A DNA stretch of 64,000 nucleotides from Atriophallophorus winterbourni (lineage: Eukaryota; Platyhelminthes; Trematoda; Plagiorchiida; Microphallidae): assembly GCA_013407085.1 (NCBI GenBank), contig JACCGJ010014430.1:1-64000 (forward strand), read 5' to 3'. The position numbers were made by a program, and so were the translations under genes. This document shows positions 36,601 to 52,100 of the stretch, one piece after another. The notes under the pieces are model-generated. The model ran no database searches. It was not told the origin of the DNA and worked only from the letters and a program-made list of their open reading frames with translations. Every line of letters begins with the position of its first letter. The first letter of the stretch is position 1.

Positions 36601-39600
36601 TTTAATGAGAATATTCTTTATGTATTCTGCAGGATTACTCACAAAACCTGTTAACTGGATAGCTGGAACTCTTGGCGATATTAAGGTAAAAATACAGAAT
36701 TCCGCGTTTTGCGACATTTTACAACCATTTTTTACTAATTATTTCTAATTATTTTTCTAGCTGTTCTTTCACTTGAAGCTATTGGCTAATTATTATTTAG
36801 CGTTTAGTTACACCTCGCTTAAGGTTGAAAAGCTCTATGAAAACAAGAACAGGTTGCCGTGATCAAAGGTATATTAAAATGCTATAACATTTTTTATGAA
36901 ATCGGTAGCACAGAAAAAGAGAGTACATAACCGAACCCTTGGGAAAGTAACGCCCGGAGTTCAAAATAACAAAATCAATCTAATTGAAATGTATGAGTTC
37001 CTCTAATGTAGTCATCATAGATTGTCAATAAGGCAGATAGTCCACGCACACAAACATCATCAATATCCCGTGTATTAAAACCTCAGTGCTGCAGAATTTT
37101 TAAACTCTTCACGTAAAGCAATCCGTTGAACGTTAGCAAAATCGGATAATGTTCAGTACGATGCACATTATAATTCATTATTTTTAACATGCAGGTCGAT
37201 TGACTTGTTGAATTTACGAGAGTTTCATTATAATTCTTTACGTTCCTAAGTGAACTGTATCAGACCTGGATCGCTAAATCTAACGTCCATTACAAATGCA
37301 ACCTCGTCCTTCAAAGAAATAATGTTAGGTTAACCGAATCTGAAACGGAGCGTTACTAGCACATCGTACAAAGCTTCTACTCCGTGACGAAGAAAACGTT
37401 TTTTGAGAAGTATGCAAACTTCACTGTGTCGCCGGCATCTTACATCGTGGGTAAATACACAGTTTGAGAGTTGACGTTTTAGGTTTTCTTGAAGGCCGCA
37501 TTGTTCTCGGCAAACAACCCCCTCCGGTAGCGCGTCTTGTCTCGTTCTGCGTGTTTTCTTATTCATAATGCCACATCGCACGTCTAACATCAGTATGAAA
37601 AGGCGGAGGAACACATGTTGAATAATGTGTATCCATTAGTTCGAATCTAGTCATTGTTTTAAATATCTGCGCAGGGAACCATCCACTGAGGTACAGAAGT
37701 CCTCCTGGAATAATGCATTCTGCTACCCGATACACTCGGATGCTTGCGATAGTTTGAAATAAGTCTTTGCTCATTCAGATGTAGCAACCCAGTGGCAGAT
37801 CGATGAGGGTTGATACTCATGGTGTTAAGCCTTTTCAGCCGCATATGCTGTACGGATGAGGCGTAGTGCGGAATTATACTGGCCACCATATGCAATTGGT
37901 GCTTGGGAATACGCAACGGGTGTGTTCGGTGGAAGACGCAGATATTTTTGCACCGTGTCGAGTTAAACGATATAACGCTTCCGACGTTTTCTTGTGGTTT
38001 ACGCCTGGGAATATGCAATGGTAAAGTTTCAGTATTGCATTCCGGCGCAACAAGTTTATTCTTTGTTGTGGCTTTAGTGACGCCGAACTCAATTTGACTA
38101 AATAATCTCTATATTAAAGAGAAAAAAGACTAACTTTATCTTTTTCATGAGAAGTGAATTGAACGCCAAGATAGCGAAATATGTCACCCACCTTTAGCAC
38201 CTTGATCACTTTGCCAGCTATTTTGACATTATCCGATATTACAGCAGTTAGATGTTGTTTCGTGCTTACCGACAAGCTTAACACCTGACTTTTCTGACTG
38301 TGGACTGTTATTCTAGCCTCAACGGATGCCAAGAGAAGTTTTCTCAGTTTGAATGTAAAATCATTCATAGAACTAGCAAATAGCAGCAGGTCATCTACAC
38401 AAGCACATGAATCGAGTCACCGGTACGTGATATTTACATTCAGACAATTATCAGACAGTTCCAGAATCTCGTCGTGTAAGATGATGAACAATAGAGAGTA
38501 AAGTGGATTACCTTGTCTAACACTTCTCTTTGGTCCAATGCAAACACCATTCGGTAACTTTGTGTAGGCTGTATTTTAGTAGCAACGGCGGGGCGCCATA
38601 TTAAGCACCACAGAAAGAAAGGTTTATTGCTTTCCGAGTAGTGCATAGTGGTGAAACCACCTTTATCCCATGATCCTATTCAGACAACGTACCATGACTG
38701 ACTTAACTAAAGTTGGCCTGTAGTCTGTTGGCGTTTAAGGACATTCACACTCTTGTACAGATGTAACCCGCGCAATAATATTTGAAGCGGTACGAAATCA
38801 CAAGCAGGAAGCAGAATGAGGTATGCCTTTTTGAATGTAAGTTTCCCACGCAAAAGAGTATCGCGTTTGATGCGATCTAAGTTCTTTGCTGTGATTCAAA
38901 TTTTTTTAATGGCATATCCTTGATTGATAAATCGGTATAGCATCAAGTAAGTACTGGTGAACGTTCAATAGTGAAAAAGAAGAAGAAGATGATGATGATG
39001 AAAAAATTGACTTTATTAATGTACACGAATTTTTAGCAGTAATATTTCTTCAACCACACAAAAATACAGCTCAATAAACGTTAAGTAAAAATGGGGTGAA
39101 GACTCAATGTCAAAATTTACGCTGTTAATCACCTCTTTCGATAAATATTAACTTCCGAATGATCAACCAAATAACGGGCAAGGTATGAGACAAATTTCTG
39201 TAATTGTCAGTTTTCGAATAAGAAACCAGATATTGCTTTTGCATAGATGCGGGTGATGTGCGAGCCATAAGGTTTTCAAGCAGTTAGAGTGCATTATCGG
39301 AAGGTATGTCTCTGACCATTCTGTCACATTCACGGAAGTGTAGTTTGACGATCATATCTCGAATTAACTCGATAGAGGGAAGGCTTAATTTTGCGATAAC
39401 CTTGATACCTTTATTTATCATCAGGAAATCCTTTTAATTAGACCGGGAAAAATTATAGGAGATGCTAGAGGATGTAGGGGGTAGTACAGGAAAAAACATG
39501 ATGTCTAACTATACCGTTTTGGATGGATAGGGAACGCAGGCTTTGGGAATAAAAAGATAGCCTTCGAACCTTCGAGTACTGTGCAGTCACCTGGTCAGTC

Positions 39601-42600
39601 CAGATGAAAATTTGTTATAACGTAACGCTAAGATACTTGGAACAGGTGTTTATGCTGAACTCAGAACCATTTATGCAAACCGGATAAATTCCTTGAAGCA
39701 GGATGTGACATGGCTGACCAACCAAGTTTGAAAATATTACATGTTTACATTTTTTTGAGGGTTTAACGATAAGCCAATCGAGAATGACCACTGTCCGATG
39801 GTATTGATAATTGATACAGATGCTGTATGAACAGCAAATCTATGGTGGTCAAAAACAACGGTAACGTCGTCAGCGTATTTGTGAGTAAGGGTGGAATGAA
39901 GACGCAGAAGTTAGGAAATTTAAAAATAAAATAAGTGATGAGACAGAAATTGCGCCCTGCAGGACACCGCAAGGAATTGGGATGGATCGGGAGATTTGCC
40001 ATTCACGACAGTATATATATATATATATTTATAGGAGGCTAAAAGTCGTGTGTCTATATGAATGGGATCAATAACATTTTTTTCGCAGTAGTGGCCGAAA
40101 TTCATGCCCATTAATTCGACTCTTTCGTGCGCTGTTGTTGTTTTTTCGGATAGAATTTTATTCTCATCATCATTGATGCTATAGTGTATGAGTGTTTGTA
40201 TATGTGCATATTGCATACGCTTCCTTTGTTTTGCATCAGCGGTGAAAGGGTATCAAACCGCTGCTGATCTTGATGATTGATACCGTTGGGTGAAAATTTC
40301 CAAGTACATGTTGCTCAAAACTTTCAAAAACTTGGTTTTTAATAATTGCTTCAGTCAATATCTAGCGACAAATGGGAATAATCTTGTTGATACTAATCTG
40401 CGGCATCCAAAGTATTGTAAAAATATCTATGCGATGCTCTATAAGCTCGTTTTTTGAAAATGTTTCTGCAATCGCTCCAGATGAGGCCTCGTCGGTGGGC
40501 TGTTAGTTGAATTTATTTATGCGTAACATAGTTATGTTAGTTCCTTTCATAGATGAGGCATTTATCTCACAATATTTGGTTCGTTTTGAACTTATAACAT
40601 TCATTTCTGCTGAATGTTGATGACTTTTTGGGCTGGCTCAACCTTGTTTCAGTCTTGAATGCTCTTGTGCACATTTCTCTCACATGTTTATCGAAAGTGT
40701 TATTGACGGCAACGTGTACCGTTCCATTTCCATTTGTGATGGTGGCACTGGACCTAAATAGAAGAAGAAGAAAAAGAAAAAATGACTTTATTCGTACACA
40801 CGAATTTTCAGCTGTTACAATAATTTCACCACAAATTTAAAAAATGATAATCATGTCCCGACATCGAGTTACAATTTGTCGACTGCAAGTAGCGGTATCT
40901 CGTACTTCGTTCTAAAGTGCACGTCCAAATTTGACCTCAGTTGATCCGAAAATATTTGATGCAGGTTTTCTGTATTTATAGTGCTGCATGATTCTTGGAT
41001 GATACCTGACCAACGCCAAATGCGATTTTGGCAAACAGACATGAACCGATTGTGATGTGTAAATGATGTGGATGTGAGCAGCTAAATATTTGGTATCTTA
41101 TAAGCACATCCATACTTGACCAAAAATAAATTTTTGGTTCTGAATTTTTACATTGTTTTTTTTTGTAGGAACCCAATTTAAAGTGGCATTCAAGTATACC
41201 ATTGTTTACCACTTTATCACTGTTTCAAAGCTCACTTAACCTGATTTTACTGTCTCATCTGATGTCGGCAATCAGTCAGAAACCGGTTGGGGTGTGTAAG
41301 TAATGGGGATGTTAGCACCACAATATAATGTTGCCGTGAATTCCATGGTCGCAGAGCATGAAATAACAGTTGAAAATAATCAGTTTAGATAAATTAGGCA
41401 TAATACTTCTCTTCTACAATAGACTATTCTTCAGACCATTGTCTCCAGTAACGCGAAAAAGTAATACAGCATTCACCATCTCTAATCGTTCTTACCGCAA
41501 AACAGATTAGATAAATCCTAGAAGGTGTATTTTACGCAGCATATTCTGATTTATATGTTATAGATAATTTGAAACCGCGGTTCACATATGCAATTTGGAA
41601 ACTGAATTCCACATTTACATTTACCTGATGTTAATTTCAATTACCCAGAGGGGAATAATATGCACCGTCAGGCTATTTTCTGTCATAATTATCAGGAACT
41701 CTCGTCAAAGACACCGCCCAGCAATCCGGACCTAATTGAACTTGAAAAACTCCATGATAGGCTACTAACAGAATCGATTGAAAAAGTGCCAAGTGTTGAG
41801 GTGAGTGCATTAGATGGCTAATGTAGAAAGCGCTGTGAATACGAAATTGCAATATTAATAGAATTAATTTTGCATTTTTATTACATGCATGTTTATTTTT
41901 CATGTAAATGGAAAAGTTTTTGTCCTAAAACATTAATTCAATTAATTTCCCGTAAGTTACAGTACCTGTTGATTTTCGTTGCCATGCAAAGACTTTGGGC
42001 TAACAATCAGCATGAGCAAGACCAAAGTCCTTGGTCTAGGGATTGTATCGCCTCCAATCATCACTGTCGGAAACTGCTAGCTTGAACCAGTACATCATTT
42101 CATATATCTTGGTTTAACCATTGCGGATAACCATTGGCTAGACACGGAGATTGATAAGCGGATTGGCAGTGCAGCTGTCATTTTGTCCCGATTGAACGAT
42201 CGTGTTTGGGGCAACCGCAAGTTGACTGTAAATTTAAAGATGATAGTTTACAGCACGTGCGTACTAAATGCTTTACTGTACGGCAGTGAAAGCTGGACCA
42301 CCCACGCAAAACACTAACGGAAGCTGAATGCTTTCCATCTACGAAGCATCCATCGTATCTTGAACATATCGTGGATGGACAGAGTGACTATTGCTGAATT
42401 GCTTTTAAAAGCTGGTCTACAGAGCATGCTCACCTTACTACAACAGAGCCGCCGGCGGTGGTTTGGCCACGTCTATAGAATGGAAAATAGTCGTATTCCT
42501 AAAAATCTGCTCTATGGTGAGTTGCAATCATGAAGTCGAGCACTGGGCAGACCGCGCTTGCGGTACAAATACGTTTGCAAAAGAGATATTAAAGCTCTTG

Positions 42601-45600
42601 GCATTCACCACGCGAGTTGGCAATAACTTACTCTTGACCGGGCACATTAGGGGTATTGTGTAAAGCGTCTTCTGAAAGCTAGAGATTAGCAGATATAGCT
42701 ATTATATGCTGAACTCGGATCACGCCGCCGGCTTCCAACTGATGTCGATCGACCGAGTGCGACTTATTGTTGCGAGCGCTTTTGAGAGATTGTTCCTTCC
42801 GAATTGGAGTGTTTAGTCATTCGAAAAAATGGAAAAAAATCATGTGATTGAGATGCACATCCATGGTTGACATCGACCGAATGAGTCCAACAACAACTGT
42901 ACCTATGGATTTGCTGCAACAATACAAGATATTAGGATACAGATTCCATCTCAAAATTAGTTATTTAAAATATAAATGGAGATGATCAAAATTGCAGGAC
43001 TCATCATATATCTAAATCTCTATTTCATATATCACAATCATATATTTTGGTAGGCATATAGGTATATATGCTGGCGAATTGTGGAGATTCTTTTATATTT
43101 ATAATTACTCATCGGTAGTTTCCCCTTCGAAATAATCACAAATTCCATAAAGGTGGTACAAATTGGAGAACTGGATTCTAGTTTCGGTTTTATTTGAGAT
43201 TATCAGTTGTGCATATCCTCTAACGAACGCCGAATTCGAACGCCTGTCCAACAATATTGCAGTCTGGAACCTAAAGTCCTAGCAAGCGTCAACAATCCAG
43301 ATATCAAAAGAAATATACTAATGCATATTGTGATTTTCCATGAAAGAAGGCTGATAACTAAAACTATAATGACACCTTCAATGCAGTTAACTCATAAAAA
43401 TTTCTCTGACAAACTTTCAATTTTAATAGATTATGGGTTGGTTACCAATCAATCACTAATGAATAATTTTTACCAGTAGGACTTACCAAAACCTGCGAAT
43501 CTGTTGAAGTTTGGTCTGATGCAATAGCAACGCTAAATCGTTTCACTGTAACGTGGTCAGGAAATATATTGGTCGGTGCGCGAACGCTGTGGAGTAAGAA
43601 ATGCGCCCAAACTTGTTAATAACCATTTCAAGGTCAAGTGATTAGAACGAAATGTTAGCAGAAAATTGAACCCCAAATTATTAGTTTATCCCACTCTCCT
43701 ACGTTGCTTTCGATTATGTAAATTTTCTAAGTTATCCGTTTATCTTGAATCATCACTACCTATCATCCTAGCACAACGCATTGAAGCAATAATTACAATA
43801 ATCTGCATCGTCAGACTGTTGGTTTATTTCCGATATATATCACTTCACTTTTACTATTGCCGAAACCACAAGCTGAGTACAATATTGATTTTAAAGTATG
43901 GTTGCTGGATTTGAATATGAATATGTTCAGTATATATTCGATGTCTTCACGAATATTGGCTGATAACAAATTCGTTGAAACTTTCGAAATAATATATCGA
44001 AGTATTCAGAAATAAGCGTTGATCAGCTAAGCATCTCCGCCATCAATCTAGTAGTTACTAGCTCCCACTTTGCTGAATTGTTACTGAATGTTAGGCGAAG
44101 AAATCTGTAAATCATGCTCCAACCACCTATCTATTTCGAAATATTTTAGCATTTTCCGATTTTGCCTTTAGTTGTAAATATTATATGCAAGTAGTCAAAA
44201 ACCTGGAAAATCACAAAAATGTGGTTTAAAGATTTTGTAAAAGTGATTCTTAAGTCATTTACACGCACGGTGTCGCAAAATAAATTCAAATAAGGTTGAT
44301 TGTTTAAGGTAAGTTTCTATTTATATAAGAAAGCATGTGGTATCATCGAGTTAATTACCTTTATCATCTGCGGTAAATATCTCATTGATTTTTTAGTGAG
44401 TCGTAGTGATAATCATAAACGAAACAACCAAACGGTAACCATATCCTTTTGCTTGTGCAACGTTAGCTTTGATGGAGAAAGATATTTCGCTAATTGAAAG
44501 GATTTATCATAAGGAAACTTAAATGGTTACTGGGTTGCATAATCTAACCTTTGAGAAGCGATTGACCAGAATTTGATTGTGCATTCTCTAGCGTAGGCGC
44601 TTCCCAGCTGAACTAATCCTGATATAACGAATAATCCACAAGGGGAGCCACTCATTCACACACCATTTTACAATTTTTTCAATCGCATGACCCGCAGTCA
44701 ATACCTGACTCTTTACATCCCACATTCTTGATTAAACTGTCGCTGTAACGTTTACGCAGTCCCTTTATGAATTTTTGGAACAGCTTACCGCCGGAAATCG
44801 TTTCCCAATTAAACGAAATGATCTTCAAACAAACGTTACGATCTTTTATGTTTACTGTTTACCGAAATCGCTTATTGATTCCTTCTTACACACATTCCTG
44901 GAAAAACAAATTTCCTAAACATAGATTTCCTGTCAAAATTTCCATTCTTCATGTTACAATCGGAATTAATTTTGCACCTCCTTTGAGGCACATTGACGCA
45001 AACATTCAAGTAAAGATTTGTTTAGCTTTCATACGGTTATCCTAGGGTATTGTATAGCTATTTGCATTTTTTCACCCTAAATGTTGAATGTTAAATATTT
45101 AGTCCTGAAATCTTGTTTTTTTCAATAATTCAATTCGATTAAGCCGTTGATCCCACCTCAAGTGACTGTTTGTACAAAAAAGGATTTGGTGTTTTCATGC
45201 AATTGCCACTTGGAACGCTCATTGAGCACATCCTCATGAATGTTTATTAGTCGAGGGTCATAGTTAAAGATGTTAAACTTGAAAGCTTCTAGTTTGTGAA
45301 ATAATTTTCCACTTGCTATGATATCGAATTTATTCCAGAGAACACATAATATACACAACCCTTCGCTTGACACTTGAATAACCAAGCGCAATAATCGGTT
45401 AATATTTGCGTAACAACATAATTATTTTTTTCTAACTTTCAATGAAAATAGGTCCTCTCGAATTATCAAGCGAATCGGCTGTTAATGCACTCAATGGTCG
45501 TCGAGTTGGTGAATACACAAACGAATGAAAGAAAACTTCGGTATTTGCTGCTGTTCAATGAAGTACTCGTTTGTGCCAAGATTACACACAGGTGGGCAAC

Positions 45601-48600
45601 ATTTTCAATAGTAAAAAATTCAGCTCTTGTCTGATACTCATTGAATGGGTACATATCGATAAGAAATATAGAAATAGGAACTTGCATACGTCAAATTCTT
45701 TATGTAAACCTTAATTAATGAATATTACCTCAGGTAGAGGTGATGACTGAAAGCAGATAGATGGACGTATTTGATGACCATGATATATAAGTCGATCATG
45801 CGTTTGATAACTGTTGACATTAGATTACATTATGATTAAATGGAAGAAAATTACTCATGAAATTAAATCTAATAATAAATTATTATAGCAGAATGTGATT
45901 TCATTTACTTTAGTATGGTATTGTGATAATTTGTCCAAATTAGCATAAAGAAGCCTAGATAACTGAAAAATTTATGACCCGTATGTCTTGTGCCATCACA
46001 TCTAGATTTTTATTACTCTGACCACAAGACGCCGAATGAATGCAACTTCCAAATATTGTCCGCCCCTGGGGGAGGATGGTAACACCATTATTCTGATAAA
46101 ACCGAAAATGGCACCATTGTAGATAACACTCAATGATGTGGTTGGCTGTAGATAATAAGAGGAACTTGGTTTTTTCCCGTATATACGAATGTTCTGTATT
46201 AACAATAATTTCGCAACAAAGTTTAAAAAATGACGAACGGGTCTTAATACCAGGTAGCAATTGGGCTACTGCAAGCTGTTACGTGTCCATCTTGATTAAT
46301 AACTTTAATATGTGATCCAATTTATTACCAAATGCCGTAATAAAACTATTTTAGGCCAAATGATTTAATGTAAATCCGGGTATCTTTTAATTCTTTTAAA
46401 AAGTGCGCGCCCAAATTTAACGAAAAAATCGGATAAAAACTTGCAAAGCCGATTTGAATGGCCATCAAAAATATATTTAAAAAATGAATTATTAATCTGT
46501 ACTTGATTGTTACTTCGTAGTGAAGGGTGCGAATTTAAACGCAACCAATTCATGATGTTTTGTTTGATGTTTGATGTGTTGTTTTGAGAAATTTTGTAAT
46601 TTAAAAAAACTATCATTTTTAAGACATGAAGTATTTACGAAAGTGAGGATCAATAAGTTAAACTAATATATGGAAAAATATAATTATCTAAAAGTAATCG
46701 CCGATTTGGCCATTCAATTATATTACGCAAGGAAGAACTTGATGGTTTGTGTTCACGCAAAATGGAAATTTTCGATCATTTACATCTGGCACCAGAATCA
46801 ATTTGAGGGGAATGTAACTTAGGACATTATTATTGAGTTTCAAAGTTTCTTGTTAGCTAAAACTTGTAAGTGGTTTAACTTTTTGCCATTGAAGAAGTAA
46901 GGAAGCTTTTTTAATGAGCAATAATAATAAACCAGAAAGAATTTATTAACTGATTATAATGAGATTACCTCGAACATTAGGAGCAATGACGCGTTATAAG
47001 TGGATCCAGGGGTTATTTCATACACACACAGACACCTTAATTTTGATTAGTAAGCTAGACTTTGCAAATGAAAGTCAACGAAAGCTATAATATACGTGCG
47101 TGTGGTTGGCGTCCTTCGGTCGATGTCGACCATGAATGTACATCACAATCGCATGTGTTTCATGTTCTACAGCTTTTCTAATGACTAAACAGTCCAATTC
47201 GCTAAGAGCAATCTCTCCACACCGATACACATAACTCGGTCTATCGGCGTCATTTGCACGCCGGTGGAGTGAAAATAATAACCTATCACATGTCATCAGA
47301 AAGATGACGAAACGTCCAATAACAAATACACGGGCTCGGCAAACACTATCTGAACAACGTCCTCAACCTGAGAAACATATATTCTTCTCTGTTGCCAAAT
47401 CATCATCTGTTTACGTAAACTTAATTTGATTTGGCGAAAGGTATCTTTGATAGTTCAATTTTATTTGTCGACAATAATTTAGATAAGAGAATACATGATG
47501 TTAAACGTCCCAATATAACGAAATAGTTCGTATCTGATCCGTTTTTTTGGTATTTAATATTCAGCCTCTATTCTAGATACAAAACATTTCTACTTAGGGT
47601 CAACGATTTATCACGAAGCAGACGATATTTAAGACGGATTCGTGACGACAATGATGGAAATATTAGAATCGAGGTCAAGTGGATGGTTCCATTGGATCAA
47701 ATCAGAAGGCTAACGACATCCAGAATAAAATTTGGTGAGCATTTTAACCGTGTTACTACGAGATGAAAAACCTCTGGAAGACTTATCACTTCCAAATTTA
47801 TGTGTGTTTGGAGTTTTGTGATTGTACTTCAAAGAATTGGGATTATCCTAACGTTTTATGAACAAAAATGGTTTATGGAGTAAAATACATGTAATTTTCA
47901 CACCGATTTAAAATTACGTTATCAAATATTCCATATTGAAGTTATGCACCGTTATGCTTAGACCATCATTACAGTTGCAATATTTAGTTACCGCGCTGAA
48001 AATTTCAAACCAAAATATTGAACAATTGTTATATAAATTCAATAGGGTGTATCTGAATCGAGCACTGACTAAAATGAGCAGTTTGCATTTTCGTTCACAG
48101 AAACGTGAATTTGCTAAAGACAGACTAGCTCATTTACTGGGAATTTAGAAAGTCCCGTTATACTCATAAATTTAGCGATATCATACGAAAACGGCAAAAA
48201 TAATCGGAAGTCGGTTTAAAGTGTTGAAGTGAAAATCAACAATGACTGTTTGGAATGGATTATTTGGTTGATGTAAAAGTTTCCCGAATTTTCTAGAATG
48301 TGAAGATAATTTCTGCTATGGTGTGTTAAGATAATTTTTGCGACCGAAATTTGATGATAATGTTTTGTGTACCAGCCACATCTGCTGAAAACAAATTAGC
48401 ATGACCTAGCAGCAAACACTGATCACAACAATTTGTATCAGTCTGCTGGTCTTCAAATGAAGGCTCGCTATTTTTTCGACTAATCTAGGTTGCCAACGCT
48501 CTCTTGCGAACTTATACGCACCTGTGTATTGTACAATTACATTTTTTGGCATAAAGTGGCCAATTCTGATCGTTATTTAGTGCGATATTCGGCAAAACAC

Positions 48601-49074
48601 TAATCTCCACATTTTTCCTTTGAACATACTTGATTTCGGCGCATAAAGATCTCCTTAGTTTGTGCTCATTTGACAGACATAAATACCTGGCCATCCTTAC
48701 AATAGATTTTGAGGCTCTCCATATTCTCATGTTTTTTAAAACGTTGTCATTTTGGATTGTCCTCACCAATTATTACTAAACCTAAATTATTTTGTGTTCG
48801 CGATTTTTGCCGTTGGAGCATCGTGCATTTGTGTTGTGCTGGAATGTTTTGCTTTGCATGAAATCCGATAGCTCATGATTTACTGTCCTTTTCGTTCACT
48901 TCACGCTTCTATATTATGATTCATGCCTGTAAGGGATAAACGAGATATCTGATACCAATACATATTCAAATGATGGGTAGAAATCATATATTATATGGGT
49001 TAAACGAAAGCGCTCAGTGTACGAGGACTGATGCCAACTAGCTATATATGCTTTCGAACGATTTAGTATATACA

Positions 49075-49111
<37 letters not shown>

Positions 49112-52100
49112 ATCGAAATGCATAAAAATACGATTCTTTGTTCAGGGTCATAAGTTCAATCCCTGTCTACTTGTGTGTGAGCTCATGTGATTAAACAGGT
49201 TGGTCGTACCAACCTTAACAAACAGTGGCATACAAGCGCAACTTGTTTAATATTTTTCAAGTGTTTTGAACGCATGCAGATCTTGATACTACTGTCCCTA
49301 TCTGATGAATACAAGCAGCACAAACCGGTCGTGGCGTGTGTGTGATTAAGATGCATATATATGACCTTTTTTGTACGTTCAATCACTTTCTACATTATTA
49401 TGGACTCATCTGATTGAATTGGATGACCGTACTAACCTTAATCAACAATTGCGTACACGCGCAACATGTTTACGAGCCTTCCACTGTTTCAAGCGCATGC
49501 GGATCGTGATTCTATTGTTCCTACACGAAACCGATCATGGGGTGTGTATGATGGAAATACATGCAAATGAGCATTTTGTTTCATGGTTATGGGCTTAACC
49601 CCATTATACATGAGTGTGGACTCATGTGATTGAACAGATTGGTCTCACCAGCCTTATCCAACAGTGGCATACAAGCGCTACTTGTTTACCATTCCTCCAC
49701 TGTTTTACGCGCACGTTGACCCTGACCTCACTGCCCCTAACTGATGAGTGCAAACAGCTCGAATACAATATAGAGTGTGTGTGTTATGGAATTTCTTGCC
49801 ATGTGTTCGCACACTGTATATATGAGTGTCGGTTCATGTAACTGAACATGTTGGTCCTACCAGCCTTAACCATCAGTAGCTCGCAAGCGCAACGTGTTTA
49901 CTATTCTTCCACTTTTACAAGCGCATGTGGATCCTGATCCTACATCTCCTAACTGGTGAGTGCAAACATCACGAAATCCATTTTAAGTTTGTGAGTTATG
50001 GAATTGCAAGTAAATGAGATTTTTTGTTCGTGATCGTTGGTTCAAAGTCTAGCAACATGAGCGTGGGCTCATGTGATTGTTTAGTTTTGTCGTAAAAACC
50101 TTAACAAACAGCGCCAACTATTTTAGTTTACTTCCACTGTTTCAAGCGCCTGCGGATCTTGATACTACTGTTCCTGCCTGATGATTGCAAGCTGCGCGAA
50201 ACCGGTCGTGACCGGCATGTTTGTGTGTGTGAAATGCCTCAATGTGAGCTATTTTCATGGTTATGGGTTGATAACCTGCCTACATTAATGTTTGGTTATG
50301 TGAATGAACGGGTAAGTCGTACAAACTAAACCAACAGTGGCATACATGCGAAATTAGTTTACTATTATTCCAATGTTCGAAATGCATGCCAATCTTGATC
50401 CCACTGCTCGTTCTGATGAGTGTAAACAGCAAGAAATCGGTTTTGGCGTGTGTGTATGTGTGATGGAAATGCATGAAAATGAATTTTCTTGTTCATTGTC
50501 ATGGTTCCAAACCAATTCTAGATGAGTGTTTGTTCATGTGATTTAACATGGAGGTCTTACCAACGTTAAATATCAGTTGCATTCAAGCGCAACTTGTTTT
50601 CTTTACTTCTAATGTTTGAAGCACACGAGGATCCTGATCATACTTTCCCTACCGGATAAGTGCAAATCTGACTAATACGGACACGTGGTGCATGTGTCAT
50701 GGAAATGCAAGCAAAGGTTTTTTTGTTCATGATCTTGGGTTCAAACACTGTTTACATGATTGCGGGCTCATGTGGTTGAATAGACTGGTCTCAACAACCT
50801 TAATCATGCACAACTTGTTTAATGTTATTCTACTATTTTACGAGCATGCGAATCCCGATCCTACTGTCCGCACGTAATGAGCGGAAACCGCACGAATCCG
50901 ATCGTAATATGTGGTAATTATGGGAATGCATGCAAATGCGCTATTTTTAATGGCTATGAGAGGAAACCATGTTTAAATAATTGTTGTCTCTTGATTGAGC
51001 GGGTTGATCGTAGCAAGCTTAACCAACAATGTCATACAAGTGCAACTCGATGACTATTATTTCACTGTTTCAAGCGCATACGGATCCTGATTCTACTGTT
51101 CCCACTTGATGTGTGTAAACCTCACGAAACCGGTTGTGAGTTGTGTCTGATTGAAATGCATACACATGAAGACCTTTTTTCACGGTTGTGGGTTCATGCC
51201 TATCTAAAAGTGTGTGAGCTCATGTGATTGTTCAGGTTGGTCGTACCAACCCCAGTCAACAATGGCATACAAGCGCAAATTCTTCACTAAACGTCAAACG
51301 CATGCGGATTCTGATTCTAATGTCCCTATCTGACGAGTGCAAACAGCACTAACCCGATCCTGTTTCCGTTGTATGATTGAAATGCAAAGATATGAGTATT
51401 TTTGTTCATGGTTATAGGTTACAACCCCGTCTATATGAGTATGGTCTCACGCAATTTTACAGGCTGGTCGTACCATCTTGAATCAACAGTAGCATACACG
51501 AGCGAATTGTTTAATATTCTTCCTTGTTTCAAGCGCAGGTAGTTGCTGATTATTATGTAATCACCTGATGAGTGCAAACTGCATAAAACTGTTGGTGATA
51601 TGTGTGTGACGGACATGCTTAGAAATGATATTTTTGGTCATGGTCATGCGTTCATGCGTTCATCCAGTCTACATGAGTGGGGGCTCATATGATTGACCAG
51701 GATGGTCGTATCGAACGTAACTGACAGTAACATACAAAGGCATCTATTTCCTCTTATTCCAATGTTTCAAGCGCATGCGAATCCTGATCCGACTGTCGCT
51801 ACATGATAGGCGCAAACAACACGAACAGATCCTCGTATGTGTCTGATGAAAATGCATGCAAATGAGCATTTTGTTCATGATCATGGGTTCAAATACTGTC
51901 TACATGTTTTTGGGCTCATATGATTGAACAGGATGATGGTACCAAACTTAACCAACAGTGGCATGCAAGGTCAAGTTGTCTTCGAATATTCCACTGATAC
52001 ATGCGAGTGCGGATCGTAATCCTACTATCCATAACTGATGAGTGCAAACAGCACGAATTCGATCTTGGGTTGTGTTATGGAAATGCATGCAAATCAGCAT

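Larger units (their letters stand above)
36686..41695 (+). other. Intron (5.0 kb) packed with antisense LINE relics
   Basis: Contains an R2-type relic (37320-38620, -), a LINE RT with a (TTC)n tail (38977-40010, -), another LINE 3' end (40762-40980, -), and two partial 228-bp-type repeats near 41020-41080 and 41205-41320. Confidence 0.7.
45592..47597 (+). other. Intron (2.0 kb) with LINE 3' end and RTE tail
   Basis: Carries a truncated 3' end of the (TTC)n-tailed LINE family (46152-46470, -) and an RTE-A tail (47085-47265, -). Confidence 0.65.

Noticed and set aside
36470..36748. 92-codon plus-strand frame taken as one DH exon
   Set aside because: Only its end (36633-36685) matches a DH domain. 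The upstream part has no homology, and a good acceptor (TTCTGCAG) precedes 36633.
43207..43479. 90-codon plus-strand frame considered as a small gene
   Set aside because: No recognised domain, no splice compatibility with the host gene, and it lies among LINE remains.
47936..48148. 70-codon plus-strand frame in the PH intron, considered as an exon
   Set aside because: Its acceptor gives the wrong phase relative to 47734, and PH continuity needs no extra exon. Possibly chance.
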